From Bacillus sp. 03113 (GTDB lineage Bacteria > Bacillota > Bacilli > Bacillales > Cytobacillaceae): a stretch of DNA of 64,000 nucleotides. Positions 15,588 to 26,405 of this stretch are shown here, piece after piece. The translations under genes were made by a program, and so were the position numbers. Location of the stretch: NCBI RefSeq assembly GCF_006546985.1, contig NZ_VATK01000014.1:1-64000 (forward strand), given 5' to 3'. Numbering within the stretch: the first letter of the stretch is position 1; the number at the start of each line of letters is the position of its first letter. The notes below the pieces were generated by a model, which had not been told where the DNA came from, made no database searches, and worked only from the letters and a program-made list of their open reading frames with translations.

Positions 15588-18377
15588 TCGCTTAATTGTA
15601 TCAACCATTTCATCAATGGAGCAAATTTGCAAAGGAATATTTGGGATTGATTGTAAGAAGGTTTTTCCATATGATGCTGTTACGATTCTTCGATCAAAGA
15701 CAATAATAATCCCACGATCTGATTTCGCCCTAATTAAACGCCCAAATCCCTGCTTAAAACGCAGTACAGCTTCTGGCAAAGAAATTTCGTTAAAGGGATT
15801 CCCGCCTATTTGCTTTACCTTTTCGCTTTTTGCTTCTGTCAAAGGTTCGTCTGGAGGTGAAAACGGAAGTCTAACAATAATAAGGCAAGAAAGGTCTTCA
15901 CCAGGAATATCAATTCCTTCCCAAAAGCTATTTGTTCCTAATAATATTGACTTCTCAAACCTTCTAAAGTTCCTCGTTAATCTCATTCTGCTTCCACTTG
16001 TAATGCCTTGGGCTAAGATCGAGTAATCAAGAAGAAATCCGCTTTCTTTCATTAGCTCATACGTTTTTTTAAGCATATCATAGGACGTAAATAAAATCAG
16101 CATTCTGCCTTTTGTCGCTTCAGCAGCAGAAATGATATGCTCTGTTATTGAAATAATATACTCTTCGATCGGCACGGTATTAATTTCTGGAAGACCTTTT
16201 GGTATTAATAATTGAACTTGTTTACCATATTCAAACGGTGACTCGATTCTTTCATGTTTGCATAATTGTGAATCAAGTCCAAGCTCATCTAAAATATAAT
16301 GAAAAGAACCATTCACGGTTAACGTTGCGGATGTCAAAACTACACTTTTTTTCATTGAGAAAAAATGTTCCTTCAAATATTGACTTACACGAATGGGCTG
16401 TGCATACACAGTAGTAGCGTTATGGGGAGCTTTCCCATCCATTTCTATCCATATAACATGGTTTTCATCTCGCACTAAAAACAGTTTGCTTATGGCTTCT
16501 CTAAACTTTTCGAGCTGTTTTATGATTGCTTCCGTTTCTTCTAGGACTTTTCTTTCATCCTTTGGATAAGTATGTACATAGTATGATTGAAATAGGTCAA
16601 GCCTTGACTGTAAAGACATAATGAGATCCTTTAATAAAAAAGAAAACCGTTCTGCAACACCTTTCATAGCCACGTACTGATTACTTTTGTTGTCATGATG
16701 CAATCGGCAGACCATTCTCTGAAAGCTAGACTTGTTGGATTTCTTTTTTGCGTAGCTGCTAATGATTTTAAATAATTCATCCATCTCAAATTGCAGCTCG
16801 GAAATAAATTGATCCACTATGAACGAATCGTTTATTGAACCTGAAACAGTCTCTTGTTTTTTCGTTATTATTTCTAGCTTATAAAATAATTGCTTTTGCT
16901 CAAATACACCTATTTGGTTGATAAGAATTCGCATCGTTAAATAATCAAATGAATAACCAAAATATTTTCCGGCTGCCTTCGCAAAATGATGTCCTTCATC
17001 GAGCATGACATATTCATAGGTTGGTAAGATTGGCTTGTCAGATACAAGATCTGTTAAGAGCAGCGCATGATTTGTTAGGATGATATCAGCATTATAAGCA
17101 TCATTTCTTGCTTTTAAATAATAATCCTTTGAATGCCATGGATTCGATTGCCCAAAAATCGTTTGATCATGCTTAATTTTGTTCCAATAAAGAATCCCTC
17201 CGCTTGAAAGGTTTAATTCATCCTTATCACCTGTTGTTGTTTCTATTAACCAGACTAGAATTTGCATTTTAGTCAAGGAAGAATCATAATGATTATCCTC
17301 TTCATGGAGACTTCTTTCAAATTTGGACAAATTTATATAATGATCTCTTCCTTTTAATAGGACCGTTTTCACAGAAAATGGGAGCATTTTTTTCAAAAGA
17401 GGCAAATCCTTTGTTAATAACTGCTCCTGTAGCTGTGTGGTATAAGTACTGATCACTACCGGCTTCTTTTTTTCCTTTGCGAAAAAAGCAGCTGGCAGTA
17501 AATAGGCTAACGACTTTCCTACACCCGTCCCAGCTTCAATTAACGAATGCTGTTTATTATGAAAGGACTGATAAACATTATCCATCATATTAAATTGACC
17601 ACTTCTTTTTTCAAAGGAAGGAAAGGCTTTTTGAATAATTTGCTCTTTATGACTATGCTGTATTGGATAAGGAGAATCATCCCCATCTTCCCACTTTTCT
17701 GTCGATAACTTTTTTAAGGCGATTCCATAATGGATTTCCAAATCAGATGGAAGCTCTTCAATGGTTTTTTCTTTCATAACAATTATTTGATCCAGTAGTA
17801 CGTCTAAATCGCTTTTTAACCCATCAGCAAGCTTTCTTAATTGCTTAATTGTCGTTAATGGTAGTTCACCCAGCTTTTGCAATATAATCAAAAGCAGCTC
17901 AGCAGTAACCATTGCATCACTATCGGCTTGATGTGGACGTGCATGATTCAGACCATGCTGTGCCGCTATGTCCGACAGCTTGTAGCTATCTGAAGTTGGA
18001 AATAAAATTCGTGCCATCTCAACTGTATCGAGAAGCGGTCCATAAAATGAATGATAGCCCGCCTGTTGTAATTCCGCTTGAAGAAATGAAGCATCAAACA
18101 AGACGTTATGAGCGACGAAATAAGCATCTTCAAGTAAGGAAATAATTTTAGATGCTATCTCAATAAATTTTGGTGAATCCTTTACCATGTCATCCGATAT
18201 GCCAGTCAGCTCTTCAATAAAGACCGGGATCGATTGCTCCGGATTGACATATGAAGAGTACTCCTCTATTATTTTTCCATCTTCTACTACTACAGCTGCG
18301 AATTGAATGATTCGATCGCCTTTTTTCGGAGCATTTCCAGTCGTTTCTAAATCAACGACAACGTATTTGTTCCTCAT
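15576..18377 (-). CDS. dinG: DinG-type helicase with N-terminal 3'-5' exonuclease domain
   Basis: 933 residues. The N-terminal DnaQ-like exonuclease (about 1-170) shows ExoI DLETTG, ExoII HNVLFDASFL and ExoIII HQADSDA. The C-terminal XPD/DinG superfamily 2 helicase shows Walker A GTGVGKS, a DEGH box in LDEGHHFAK, and motif VI-like RFKQGFGRLIR. Unlike E. coli DinG, no four-cysteine iron-sulfur ligand set is evident between motifs I and II. Firmicute members of this architecture are described mainly as exonucleases. ATG 18377 follows AGAGGTG. It is monocistronic, between panD and ypmA. Confidence 0.92.
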   Translation of the reverse strand: MRNKYVVVDLETTGNAPKKGDRIIQFAAVVVEDGKIIEEYSSYVNPEQSIPVFIEELTGISDDMVKDSPKFIEIASKIISLLEDAYFVAHNVLFDASFLQAELQQAGYHSFYGPLLDTVEMARILFPTSDSYKLSDIAAQHGLNHARPHQADSDAMVTAELLLIILQKLGELPLTTIKQLRKLADGLKSDLDVLLDQIIVMKEKTIEELPSDLEIHYGIALKKLSTEKWEDGDDSPYPIQHSHKEQIIQKAFPSFEKRSGQFNMMDNVYQSFHNKQHSLIEAGTGVGKSLAYLLPAAFFAKEKKKPVVISTYTTQLQEQLLTKDLPLLKKMLPFSVKTVLLKGRDHYINLSKFERSLHEEDNHYDSSLTKMQILVWLIETTTGDKDELNLSSGGILYWNKIKHDQTIFGQSNPWHSKDYYLKARNDAYNADIILTNHALLLTDLVSDKPILPTYEYVMLDEGHHFAKAAGKYFGYSFDYLTMRILINQIGVFEQKQLFYKLEIITKKQETVSGSINDSFIVDQFISELQFEMDELFKIISSYAKKKSNKSSFQRMVCRLHHDNKSNQYVAMKGVAERFSFLLKDLIMSLQSRLDLFQSYYVHTYPKDERKVLEETEAIIKQLEKFREAISKLFLVRDENHVIWIEMDGKAPHNATTVYAQPIRVSQYLKEHFFSMKKSVVLTSATLTVNGSFHYILDELGLDSQLCKHERIESPFEYGKQVQLLIPKGLPEINTVPIEEYIISITEHIISAAEATKGRMLILFTSYDMLKKTYELMKESGFLLDYSILAQGITSGSRMRLTRNFRRFEKSILLGTNSFWEGIDIPGEDLSCLIIVRLPFSPPDEPLTEAKSEKVKQIGGNPFNEISLPEAVLRFKQGFGRLIRAKSDRGIIIVFDRRIVTASYGKTFLQSIPNIPLQICSIDEMVDTIKRLLP

Positions 18378-18489
18378 TACACACACCTCTAACTCTCATT
18401 CAATCAAACCGTATCATAAAAGTGAAAAAAGAAAAAGGATAAACGATCATCTCGTTAATATTTTTCCATCATTTCATGGAAATATAACA

Positions 18490-18537
18490 AAAAAAGGGAA
18501 CCTATTAGTCCTGTTCTAACATCTGTGTATAGGTTTG
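18490..18537 (-). terminator. Terminator of the pan operon
   Basis: On the minus strand AACCTAT and ATAGGTT arms surround a long loop and are followed by CCCTTTTTTTG. It lies about 60 bp after panD. Confidence 0.5.
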
Positions 18538-18593
18538 CAATACCTATAACTCCTCAACTTGATGTAGGACTATATTTAGGCCGCCCTTTACTT

Positions 18594-18977
18594 TTACATG
18601 ATGGTTCTTTCAGGTTCTTGATGAAGAAGTTCAACGATTTGATTGTGCTCATTCATGATGGCCACTTTTGGCTGGTGCGTTAAAAGATGTTCTTCAGCCA
18701 CAAGGATATAGGAAATAATGATCACGATATCCCCTTCTTGTACAAGTCTGGCTGCAGCTCCATTTAAACAAATGGTCCCTGTCCCTCTTTCTCCAGGGAT
18801 GATATATGTTTCGAGTCTAGCTCCATTATGATTGTTGACAATCTGTACTTTTTCGTTTGCCATCATTCCAACGGCATCTAAAATATTTTCATCAATCGTT
18901 ATACTACCTACATAATTTAAGTTCGCTTCGGTTACACGAGCACGATGTATTTTCCCATTCATCATCGTTCGAAACAT
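18594..18977 (-). CDS. panD: Aspartate 1-decarboxylase (PanD)
   Basis: A 127-residue pyruvoyl enzyme making beta-alanine from aspartate. The self-cleavage site Gly24-Ser25 is visible in YVGSITID; Ser25 becomes the pyruvoyl group. The length fits the zymogen of the family exactly. It is the last gene of panBCD, 15 bp after panC. Confidence 0.97.
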   Translation of the reverse strand: MFRTMMNGKIHRARVTEANLNYVGSITIDENILDAVGMMANEKVQIVNNHNGARLETYIIPGERGTGTICLNGAAARLVQEGDIVIIISYILVAEEHLLTHQPKVAIMNEHNQIVELLHQEPERTIM

Positions 18978-18992
18978 AAGATGAGCACTCCT

Positions 18993-19874
18993 TTATGAAA
19001 TGGTTAAAATGATGTTATCGATCAAACGAGCACGCGTAAATTTCACGGCTACTGCAATAATAAAACAGCTTTTTAGGTTATCAATTGGCTCTAATTCAGG
19101 ATAAGAATAGATCTCGACATAATCAATGATCCCATCGCACTTATCCTTGATTTCGTTTTTGATCATCTCTTTAATGGCTACTGGATTTCTTTCTCCAGCT
19201 TCAACAATATCTTTTGCATTTGCTAAGCTTTGATACAAAGCAACTGCCTGCTTTCTTTCATTTGGAAGGAGATTTACGTTTCTTGAGCTTTTTGCTAGAC
19301 CATCTTCCTCACGTATTGTTTCGACTGGAACAAGAGTAACAGGGAAGTGAAAATCACGAATTAAGCCATCTACAACGGCAACTTGCTGTGCATCTTTTTT
19401 CCCAAAATAAGCTCGGTCTGGCTGAACAATTTGAAATAGCTTTGTTAAAACGGTGGCTACTCCATCAAAATGTCCCGGTCTCTTGCTGCCGCATAATACA
19501 TCCGTTCTTTTCTGAACCTTTACCTTTACAGAAGGCTCTGTCGGGTACATTTCACCTACTTCGGGATGAAATAAGTAATCGACACCGTCCTCTAAGGCAA
19601 TCGCTTCATCTCGGTTAAAATCTCTCGGATAGAACATTAAATCATCCTTAGAATCAAACTGTAAAGGATTTACAAAAATACTTAAAATAACAATATCATT
19701 TTCTTCTCTTGCTTTCTTGATCAAAGCACGATGACCTTCATGAAGATAGCCCATTGTAGGTACAAAACCAATTGATTTATTCTCTTGCTTTAATTTCATC
19801 GCATATGTTTGCATTTCATGGATAGATGATACCTTTTTCATTGCATGTTGAATGATTGAATTCACTGTAGTCAT
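18993..19874 (-). CDS. panC: Pantothenate synthetase (PanC)
   Basis: 293 residues. It joins pantoate and beta-alanine with ATP. The HIGH-like motif reads [11 protein letters not shown] (near residues 42-52), and a KMSKS-like segment lies in AKSSRNVNL. Conserved YFGKKDAQQ lines the active site. Its ATG overlaps the panB stop by four bases. Together with panB and panD it makes pantothenate for coenzyme A; a ketopantoate reductase-like gene lies at 32440. Confidence 0.97.
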   Translation of the reverse strand: MTTVNSIIQHAMKKVSSIHEMQTYAMKLKQENKSIGFVPTMGYLHEGHRALIKKAREENDIVILSIFVNPLQFDSKDDLMFYPRDFNRDEAIALEDGVDYLFHPEVGEMYPTEPSVKVKVQKRTDVLCGSKRPGHFDGVATVLTKLFQIVQPDRAYFGKKDAQQVAVVDGLIRDFHFPVTLVPVETIREEDGLAKSSRNVNLLPNERKQAVALYQSLANAKDIVEAGERNPVAIKEMIKNEIKDKCDGIIDYVEIYSYPELEPIDNLKSCFIIAVAVKFTRARLIDNIILTIS

Positions 19875-20707
19875 TGTTTCCCTCCATATAATGTAAGCAA
19901 CTCTTCTTTTTTCATTGTAAAGCTATGCTTATTGTCTGGGAATTGTCCCATTTTTACTTCCATTACATATTCACTCAATCCGCAAGCAATTGATTCATTA
20001 ATATCAGCAAACTGTTTAACAAATTTCGGCGTTCTCGCCACACCATAATTTAATAGATCATTATAGACGAGTACTTGTCCATCCGTATCAATACCAGCAC
20101 CTATCCCAATTATCGGAATATTTAATTGGCGGGTTATTTCATTTGCTAGCTCTTTAGGCACACACTCAAGAACTAGTGAAAAAGCACCGGCTTCCTCACA
20201 TTTTTTTGCATCATCAATCAGCTTTAATGCAGCTTCCTTGCTTTTCCCCTGCACCTTATAGCCCCCTAATACACCCACAGATTGTGGAGTAAGACCAAGA
20301 TGAGCCATAACAGGTATTCCAGATTTCGTCAGAGCGCGAATTTGATCAATCACCTCATCAGCTCCTTCAACCTTCACTGCATGGGCTCCTGTTTCCTGGA
20401 TGAGCTTTGCGGCGTTCATTAATGTATCTTTCGTTGATAAATGGTAGCTCATAAAAGGCATATCAATCACAATAAATGTGTCTTTTGCTCCTCTTTTAAC
20501 TGCTTTCCCGTGATGAACCATATCACTTATTGTGACAGGCACTGTCGAATCGTATCCGAGGACAACCATTCCTAATGAATCACCGACTAAGATCATGTCA
20601 GCACCAGCTTCACTTACATATTTTGCTGATGGATAATCATAAGCAGTAATCATCGCGATCTTTTCATTCTCCGTTTTCATTTTGAGAAAATCGATCGATT
20701 GTTTCAT
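19871..20707 (-). CDS. panB: Ketopantoate hydroxymethyltransferase (PanB)
   Basis: A 278-residue TIM-barrel enzyme transferring a hydroxymethyl group from 5,10-methylene-THF to 2-oxoisovalerate. Metal and substrate segments include [22 protein letters not shown] and the PIIGIGAG loop. The start at 20707 has AAGGAGG about seven bases upstream; the frame stays open to 20740, but those codons lack a ribosome binding site. It is the first gene of panBCD and is preceded by an attenuator-like leader. Confidence 0.97.
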   Translation of the reverse strand: MKQSIDFLKMKTENEKIAMITAYDYPSAKYVSEAGADMILVGDSLGMVVLGYDSTVPVTISDMVHHGKAVKRGAKDTFIVIDMPFMSYHLSTKDTLMNAAKLIQETGAHAVKVEGADEVIDQIRALTKSGIPVMAHLGLTPQSVGVLGGYKVQGKSKEAALKLIDDAKKCEEAGAFSLVLECVPKELANEITRQLNIPIIGIGAGIDTDGQVLVYNDLLNYGVARTPKFVKQFADINESIACGLSEYVMEVKMGQFPDNKHSFTMKKEELLTLYGGKQ

Positions 20708-20760
20708 ATATTTCCTCCTTTTTTTCGGAAGAGAAGACAAAACTTTATAAAAAATGACAC

Positions 20761-20865
20761 AAAAAAACCCTTCATAAACAGAAGGATCCCATCGGCATAC
20801 AACATTGTTTCATCCCTCTGTCCTGGTCCTGATTGGATCTAGGCAGATCATTTTTTTCATATAGG
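20761..20865 (-). promoter_or_regulatory. Candidate pan leader RNA with intrinsic terminator
   Basis: On the minus strand the panB 5' region contains a structured stretch. A GATCC segment (about 20836) can pair with GGATC (about 20786). This is followed by CCTTC-TGTTTAT-GAAGG and a run of seven T, an intrinsic terminator ending at about 20761, before panB. The GGATC strand abuts the terminator stem, so the two pairings could compete. Weinberg and colleagues described a 'pan' RNA motif upstream of pantothenate genes; whether this leader fits that covariance model was not tested. Confidence 0.5.
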
Positions 20866-20968
20866 CGGTTAATTGAATGATTAATTATAGTATTTTCACT
20901 AAAATCAATTAATTAACTTTCGCCTTACTAATAATACTTAGGTGCAGTTCAAATACATGATACCGCCC

Positions 20969-21090
20969 AATAAGAAAAGCGTAAGCTCCTTGATCAGCCC
21001 TGAAGAAAAATGTTCACATGACTCAAAAGTGTTTTTTACTTTTATAGGCATGAGGTTATTTTTCATAAGGGTTAGGCGCTGTAGCTAGCC
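20969..21090 (+). repeat. Modular hairpin repeat copy
   Basis: This copy of the window's interspersed repeat opens AATAAGAAAAGCG and ends GGCGCTGTAGCTAGCC. Its inner module is ATGTTCACATGACTCAAAAG with the complement-like CATGAGGTTATTTTTC. AGCCCT and AGGGTT arms would form one long hairpin. It fills the gap between panB and birA. Confidence 0.8.
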
Positions 21091-21137
21091 ATTTACAAAA
21101 GCATTATATCATTTTCATGTTTGAATGGATACTAAAA

Positions 21138-22121
21138 TCACTTTTCTATTTCTATATCAGCAGAATAAATATGTTGGATATTCCCATTGTCTTCTTCAAT
21201 CTTTAAGACACCATCATCAGTGATTCCTAGAGCTGTTCCATAAATCGTCCCCGTTAAGGTCCGCGCCCTAATCCTTTGTCCAATACTTATGGCGTAGCTC
21301 TCCCACAATAGTTTAATTGGATAAAAGCCTTCCTCTAAATATAGCAGATATAATTTTTCTAAATGTGTAAGCACTAACCGTATTAGCTTGGCTCTTTCAA
21401 GCCTTACTCCTTTTTCGATCGAAAGTGAGGTTGCAATGGAGTGAAGCTCTTCAGGAAAATCGCTCAATAAGTGATTTACATTTATGCCAATCCCAATAAT
21501 TACCGAATGAATTCGGTCAGAATCTGCTTGCAGCTCTGTTAATATGCCTGTTACTTTTTTCCCATTAAGTAATATATCATTTGGCCATTTAATTTTTGGA
21601 TTCAAGTCCGTTAAATCTAAAATGGCTTGAACGACCGCTACAGCAGTAATGAGAGTAAGCTGAGGCGCTTTTAAAACGGGGATGTTTGGTCGTAAGATGA
21701 TACTCATCCAAACACCTGTATATTTTGGCGAATACCAGCTTCGATCCATTCTTCCTCTCCCAGATTTTTGTTCCTCTGCAACGACAATCGTTCCTTCTGC
21801 AGCCCCATCGTAAGCTAAACGCTGTGCAATTTTTTGAGTAGAATCAACTGTTTCTTGATAAAAAATATTACGACCTAGAAAATGGGTTGTTAACCCTAAG
21901 CTAATTTCATCCGCTGTCACCTTCTCAGGTCTCCCAATAATTCGATAGCCCTTCTTTCGAACAGCCTCCAATTCAAAGCCTTCTTTTCGAAGCTCCTCAA
22001 TATGCTTCCAAACAGCCGTTCTTGAACAACCCATTAAATCTGCTAAATATTGACCAGATAAATAAGAGTTTGGCTGACTTGTAAACGCTTCTATTAATTG
22101 TTTTCTTATTTCCGATTGCAT
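21138..22121 (-). CDS. birA: Bifunctional biotin-protein ligase and biotin operon repressor BirA
   Basis: 327 residues. The N-terminal winged helix (about 5-60) carries the recognition helix CSRTAVWKHIEELRKEG. The biotin-AMP ligase domain has the adenylate loop GRGRMDRSW, followed by KWPNDILLNGKK, and an SH3-like C-terminal domain. It biotinylates acetyl-CoA carboxylase and represses biotin genes when loaded with biotinyl-AMP. ATG 22121 lies after GGAGTG; the GTG at 22133 is inside that site. It overlaps cca by 16 bp. Confidence 0.94.
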   Translation of the reverse strand: MQSEIRKQLIEAFTSQPNSYLSGQYLADLMGCSRTAVWKHIEELRKEGFELEAVRKKGYRIIGRPEKVTADEISLGLTTHFLGRNIFYQETVDSTQKIAQRLAYDGAAEGTIVVAEEQKSGRGRMDRSWYSPKYTGVWMSIILRPNIPVLKAPQLTLITAVAVVQAILDLTDLNPKIKWPNDILLNGKKVTGILTELQADSDRIHSVIIGIGINVNHLLSDFPEELHSIATSLSIEKGVRLERAKLIRLVLTHLEKLYLLYLEEGFYPIKLLWESYAISIGQRIRARTLTGTIYGTALGITDDGVLKIEEDNGNIQHIYSADIEIEK

Positions 22122-23308
22122 TTGAAAAGCCACTCCTTTATGATCTCTCTATCATTCATGATTTCACCCGATAAAATGGCCTTTTCAACATTATTAAGCA
22201 GATCCTTTATCCAAGCACCGCCCGTCATATGATACCACTCAATTAAATCATTCCCTGTAACAGTGATATCTTTACGATCCTTTATCGGTAAGCGATGAAA
22301 CATCTCTACTAGTTCTTCATTACCTATTTGGCAACTAACACCTTGTAAAACATTAAAAATACGCTCACATGAAAGAGCGATTTCTAGCGTAGCTTCATAC
22401 AACGTTTGATTTGTCCACCTGTTTTGATGACGAAAAACGAGCCAATGAAGGATACTTTGAAGCCTTTTCATCTTTTGAACTGGCAGCTTCCACTCTCTTA
22501 AAAAAGAGCGAGCTGCCTCTTTATTTATTTTCTCCATTAAATAAAGGAGCAATGACCACATTTCTTCCACATTCAATGAGGTGCACTTTACCTTTAATAG
22601 ATTATTTATAGCTTTTTCTTGGTTGATTAAACCAGGTAAAAACCGATAGATTTCTGAATTTAGCAATACTTTAAAAGCTCGAATCCGATCTTGACCGCCT
22701 AGTAATTTCTCAAATTCAACAGTTTTTCTTTCTACGGCAATCTTTTCAAGCAGATGACCATAAGTATATAAAGCTAGACTTGTTCTTTTATCGATTGTAA
22801 AACCTAATTGACTGACAAACCTTACCGCTCTCATCATCCTCAATGCATCTTCAGAAAATCGTTCCTCTGGGTTTCCCACTGCTTGAATAATCATCTTCTT
22901 TATCGCTTCTTGTCCATGGAAAGGATCAATTATTTCACCCTTCCAATTCATTGCAATGGCATTCATTGTAAAGTCTCTTCTTTTTAAATCCTCATACAAT
23001 GATCGAATAAAGGACACCTCTGAAGGGCGGCGATGATCGACATAGGCAGCATCCTTTCGAAAGGTTGTGATTTCATAGATCGTCTGATCCCATATAACAG
23101 CCACCGTTCCATGCTCGATCCCTATATCGATCGTTTTCTTAAAAATTCCCTTTACTTCTTCTGGAGTTGCTGACGTTGTAATATCAACATCTGCTATCTC
23201 TTTTTTAAGCAAAAAATCTCTTATCGAGCCACCTACAAAATAGGCTTCAAAGCCTGCGTCTTCGATTTGTTTTAGTAAAGGAATAGCATTTATAAAAGCT
23301 TTATTCAT
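22106..23308 (-). CDS. cca: CCA-adding tRNA nucleotidyltransferase
   Basis: A 400-residue class II enzyme of the bacterial type that rebuilds the 3' CCA end of tRNA. It shows FVGGSIRDFLL and the catalytic DVDITT (two Asp) in motif A, then RRDFTMNAIA (motif B) and EDALRMMRAVRF (motif D-like). ATG 23308 follows GGTGATTAAA; the bshA stop precedes it directly. It belongs to the dapB-mgsA-bshB1-bshA-cca-birA run. Confidence 0.95.
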   Translation of the reverse strand: MNKAFINAIPLLKQIEDAGFEAYFVGGSIRDFLLKKEIADVDITTSATPEEVKGIFKKTIDIGIEHGTVAVIWDQTIYEITTFRKDAAYVDHRRPSEVSFIRSLYEDLKRRDFTMNAIAMNWKGEIIDPFHGQEAIKKMIIQAVGNPEERFSEDALRMMRAVRFVSQLGFTIDKRTSLALYTYGHLLEKIAVERKTVEFEKLLGGQDRIRAFKVLLNSEIYRFLPGLINQEKAINNLLKVKCTSLNVEEMWSLLLYLMEKINKEAARSFLREWKLPVQKMKRLQSILHWLVFRHQNRWTNQTLYEATLEIALSCERIFNVLQGVSCQIGNEELVEMFHRLPIKDRKDITVTGNDLIEWYHMTGGAWIKDLLNNVEKAILSGEIMNDREIIKEWLFKCNRK

Positions 23309-23309
23309 T

Positions 23310-24449
23310 TTAATCACCAGATTTTAAAATATCTTCGTATACTTTTTCATATTGAGAGACAATACGATCTCCATGAAAATATTCTTGAACTCTTTTAACA
23401 GAGTTTATTGAAAATTGTCTGTGCAAGCTTGAATTTTGAAGTAGGTGCAAACCTTTTTTAGAAATGCCGTCTATGTCCCCTAACTCGCATATATATCCTG
23501 TTTCTCCGTCTACAATAACTTCAGGAATGCCCCCAACTTTCGTTCCGATACAAGGAACTCCGCATGCCATTGCCTCTAATGCCACTAAACCAAAGCTTTC
23601 TTTTTCCGATAATAACAGCTTGAGATCGCTAATCGAGTATAATTCCTCTAGATTTTCCTGTTTTCCAAGAAATAATACTTGATTAGTAATATTGAGCTTC
23701 TCCACAAGTTTAATCATAAGCGTCATCTCAGGCCCATCACCTACTAATAATAGCTTTGCAGGCATTTTATGTACTATTTTTGCAAAAGATTTTACAACAT
23801 CGGATACTCTTTTCACTTGTCGAAAATTTGAAACATGAATAACTACTTTTTCATGATCTAAAATTCCATATTCTTCTTTTAAATGATTGGCGTCCACTTT
23901 ATGATATACTCGTTCATCAATAAAATTGTAGACGGTATGGATCTTCTTTCGTGTTTCAATTAATTCATAAGTTTGGGAAATTAATGAGTTTGAAACAGCA
24001 GTAACAGCATCCGATTTTTCGATTCCAAAACGGATAGCGTCAATCAAGGAAGGGTCATAACCAAGGACAGTTATATCCGTTCCATGTAGAGTTGTCACAA
24101 TTTTCGTATCTTTCCCGCTCATTTGCTTCCCTAAAATAGCACAAACCGCATGAGGAATAGCATAATGAACGTGCATAATATCAAGATTTTCCCTTTTAAT
24201 AACCTCAGCCATTTTACTCGCGAGGGCAATATCATAAGGCGGATATTGAAAAACAGCGTAAGGATTGACTTCAACCTGATGATAATAAATATTGTGGTAC
24301 ATTTTATTTAGCCGAAAAGGAATACTAGAGGAAATAAAGTGAATTTCGTGTCCTCTTTCAGCAAGCATTTTTCCAAGCTCTGTAGCAATCACCCCTGACC
24401 CTCCAACCGTCGGATAGCAGGTTATACCAATCTTTAACTTTTTATCCAT
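23310..24449 (-). CDS. bshA: Bacillithiol synthesis glycosyltransferase BshA
   Basis: A 379-residue GT4 glycosyltransferase that joins GlcNAc from UDP-GlcNAc to L-malate, the first step of bacillithiol. Features include the N-terminal [17 protein letters not shown], the HVHYAIPHA region and the nucleotide-sugar motif [18 protein letters not shown] (E-x7-E). It overlaps the bshB1 end by 16 bp, which supports the pathway assignment. Confidence 0.95.
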   Translation of the reverse strand: MDKKLKIGITCYPTVGGSGVIATELGKMLAERGHEIHFISSSIPFRLNKMYHNIYYHQVEVNPYAVFQYPPYDIALASKMAEVIKRENLDIMHVHYAIPHAVCAILGKQMSGKDTKIVTTLHGTDITVLGYDPSLIDAIRFGIEKSDAVTAVSNSLISQTYELIETRKKIHTVYNFIDERVYHKVDANHLKEEYGILDHEKVVIHVSNFRQVKRVSDVVKSFAKIVHKMPAKLLLVGDGPEMTLMIKLVEKLNITNQVLFLGKQENLEELYSISDLKLLLSEKESFGLVALEAMACGVPCIGTKVGGIPEVIVDGETGYICELGDIDGISKKGLHLLQNSSLHRQFSINSVKRVQEYFHGDRIVSQYEKVYEDILKSGD

Positions 24450-25162
24450 GATCCTTCTCCTAGCAAATCTCTATATATAAGCAGCGGTTTTTTTCCTTTG
24501 AACCCTTCAGCATAAGTTACTCCTGCATCTTTTCCATATAAGCTTTCTCTCGCTTCAATGGCTTCTATGTATCCATTCACCAATGGGGTATCATAAGAGT
24601 TGGAGTCTTTGATAAATTGACTTTTATAAGCCTGTAGGCTTGCACGTTTTTTATCCATAAATTTCGTTATATCTATAACAAAATCTGGTTTATGGTAACC
24701 ATTAATCATATAGAAAAAGAGATTCTGAACACGATGTGGCAATAATCCTTCATTATGATCATATTTTTTTACAGCAGCAGAAAAAACGGCTTCCTCTACT
24801 AGTTGTGCACAATGTCCGTGGTCAGGATGACGATCCTCCCAATAGGGGGCAAATATAGCTTTGGGCTTATATTTTCGTATCATACGAACGATTTTCCTAA
24901 TCGATTCCTGTTGTAAGAATAAGCCCCTATCAGGTAAATCCAGCGTCTCTCTTATTTGGACTCCTAATATTTGACCAGCCCTCATAGCTTCTTCTCTGCG
25001 GATTTCTACAGTCCCATTTGATGAAAGCTCAGCATTTGTTAAATCACAAATACCAATTTTCATTCCAGCTTCAGCATATTTTGCCAATGTTCCACCCATT
25101 CCTATTTCAACATCATCTGGATGAGCTCCAAAAGCTAGAATATGCAAATCTGAATTAGTCAT
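24434..25162 (-). CDS. bshB1: Bacillithiol deacetylase BshB1
   Basis: A 242-residue PIG-L/LmbE-family zinc deacetylase acting on GlcNAc-malate. The zinc site AHPDDVE (about residues 12-18) and the later HPDHGH motif are both present. ATG 25162 overlaps the mgsA stop by eight bases (ATGACTAA); longer open frame upstream is mgsA out of frame. It is adjacent to bshA. Confidence 0.93.
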   Translation of the reverse strand: MTNSDLHILAFGAHPDDVEIGMGGTLAKYAEAGMKIGICDLTNAELSSNGTVEIRREEAMRAGQILGVQIRETLDLPDRGLFLQQESIRKIVRMIRKYKPKAIFAPYWEDRHPDHGHCAQLVEEAVFSAAVKKYDHNEGLLPHRVQNLFFYMINGYHKPDFVIDITKFMDKKRASLQAYKSQFIKDSNSYDTPLVNGYIEAIEARESLYGKDAGVTYAEGFKGKKPLLIYRDLLGEGSWIKS

Positions 25163-25574
25163 GAAACTCACCAGTTTTTCCGTGAATAATATTTCTCCAA
25201 GCAATATCACCGTGCTCCAGTCCTTTAATTAGCACTTCCGCTGTTCCCATATTCGTCGCAAGTGGTACAGAATATACATCACATAGACGGATTAAGGCGG
25301 AAACATCTGGCTCATGCGGCTGTGCTGTTAATGGATCTCGGAAAAAAAGTACCAAGTCCATATTGTTATTAGCAATATAGGCGCCAATTTCTTGGTCTCC
25401 GCCCAGAGGCCCAGATTGGAAGCGATGCACGTTTAAACCTGTAGCCTCCATGATTTTTAGACCAGTCGTACCTGTTGCATATAAAGTATGTTTTTCTAAA
25501 ACGAGTTTATATGCAATGGCAAATTTAATCATGTCCTCTTTTTTCTTATCATGTGCAATTAAGGCAATATTCAT
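25155..25574 (-). CDS. mgsA: Methylglyoxal synthase
   Basis: 139 residues. It converts dihydroxyacetone phosphate to methylglyoxal, a phosphate-releasing overflow path. The N-terminus has [13 protein letters not shown], the phosphate loop ATGTTG, and the conserved [11 protein letters not shown] with the catalytic Asp, then [17 protein letters not shown] 25574 has AAGGAG about nine bases upstream. It lies between dapB and bshB1, a conserved Bacillus arrangement. Confidence 0.96.
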   Translation of the reverse strand: MNIALIAHDKKKEDMIKFAIAYKLVLEKHTLYATGTTGLKIMEATGLNVHRFQSGPLGGDQEIGAYIANNNMDLVLFFRDPLTAQPHEPDVSALIRLCDVYSVPLATNMGTAEVLIKGLEHGDIAWRNIIHGKTGEFHD

Positions 25575-25590
25575 CACTGTCACTCCTTGT

Positions 25591-26391
25591 TTATTCCATA
25601 ATATTTTCCAATCCATACACAAGAACATCGATTGTTAGCACTGTATCAACGGCTAGTTTTACTCCAGACATAAATGAAGCACGATTATAAGAATCATGGC
25701 GAATGGTTAATGTCTGTCCATCTGCGCCGAACAGAACCTGCTGATGAGCAATAAGTCCTGGCAGCCTGACAGAATGTATGTGCATTCCTTCAAAATTTGC
25801 TCCCCTTGCTCCTTGGATTACTTCTTTTTCATTTGGGTGACCTTGCTCCTTCTTTGTTCTTGCCTCTGCGATCATTTCAGCTGTTTTTACTGCTGTCCCA
25901 GAAGGAGCGTCTAGCTTTTGATCGTGATGCAATTCAATAATTTCAACATCTTGAAAATATTTTCCCGCCCATTGTGAAAATTTCATCATCAATACTGCTC
26001 CAAGAGCAAAATTAGGGGCAATGATACAGCCCAGCTCTTTTTCACTGCATAAGCCTTCAAGTTCTTTCAAATCTTCAGGTGAAAATCCAGTTGTTCCCAC
26101 TACAGGCCTAACTCCATATGTAAGTGCTGTTTTGGTGTGATACATCCCTACCTCAGGAGTTGTTAAATCAATCAGTACCGCAGGTTTTACTTCTTGAAAG
26201 CAAGCTTCTATATCTGAATAAATTGGGATCTCTAAACCTGAAAACCCTTCTATTTCACTCAGCTGTTTTCCGTTATATTTATGATCTAGAACTGCTACAA
26301 GCTCATAATTTTCTGTATCTTGTACAAGCTTAACAGCCTCTCTCCCCATTCTTCCTCTCGGTCCTGCTATAACAATTTTAATTTTTTCCAT
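25591..26391 (-). CDS. dapB: 4-hydroxy-tetrahydrodipicolinate reductase
   Basis: 266 residues, in the lysine/meso-diaminopimelate pathway, so needed for peptidoglycan and, through its product's branch, spore dipicolinate. The Rossmann loop reads [13 protein letters not shown]. The catalytic region is [18 protein letters not shown], with His and Lys conserved. It is followed after 16 bp by mgsA. Confidence 0.96.
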   Translation of the reverse strand: MEKIKIVIAGPRGRMGREAVKLVQDTENYELVAVLDHKYNGKQLSEIEGFSGLEIPIYSDIEACFQEVKPAVLIDLTTPEVGMYHTKTALTYGVRPVVGTTGFSPEDLKELEGLCSEKELGCIIAPNFALGAVLMMKFSQWAGKYFQDVEIIELHHDQKLDAPSGTAVKTAEMIAEARTKKEQGHPNEKEVIQGARGANFEGMHIHSVRLPGLIAHQQVLFGADGQTLTIRHDSYNRASFMSGVKLAVDTVLTIDVLVYGLENIME

Positions 26392-26405
26392 CTTTAAATC
26401 TCCTT

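Noticed and set aside
15328-15595. Plus-strand frames of 83 and 74 residues over MITE copy 1, and a similar one at 48378
   Set aside because: They read through the hairpin-rich element in different frames and resemble no transposase.
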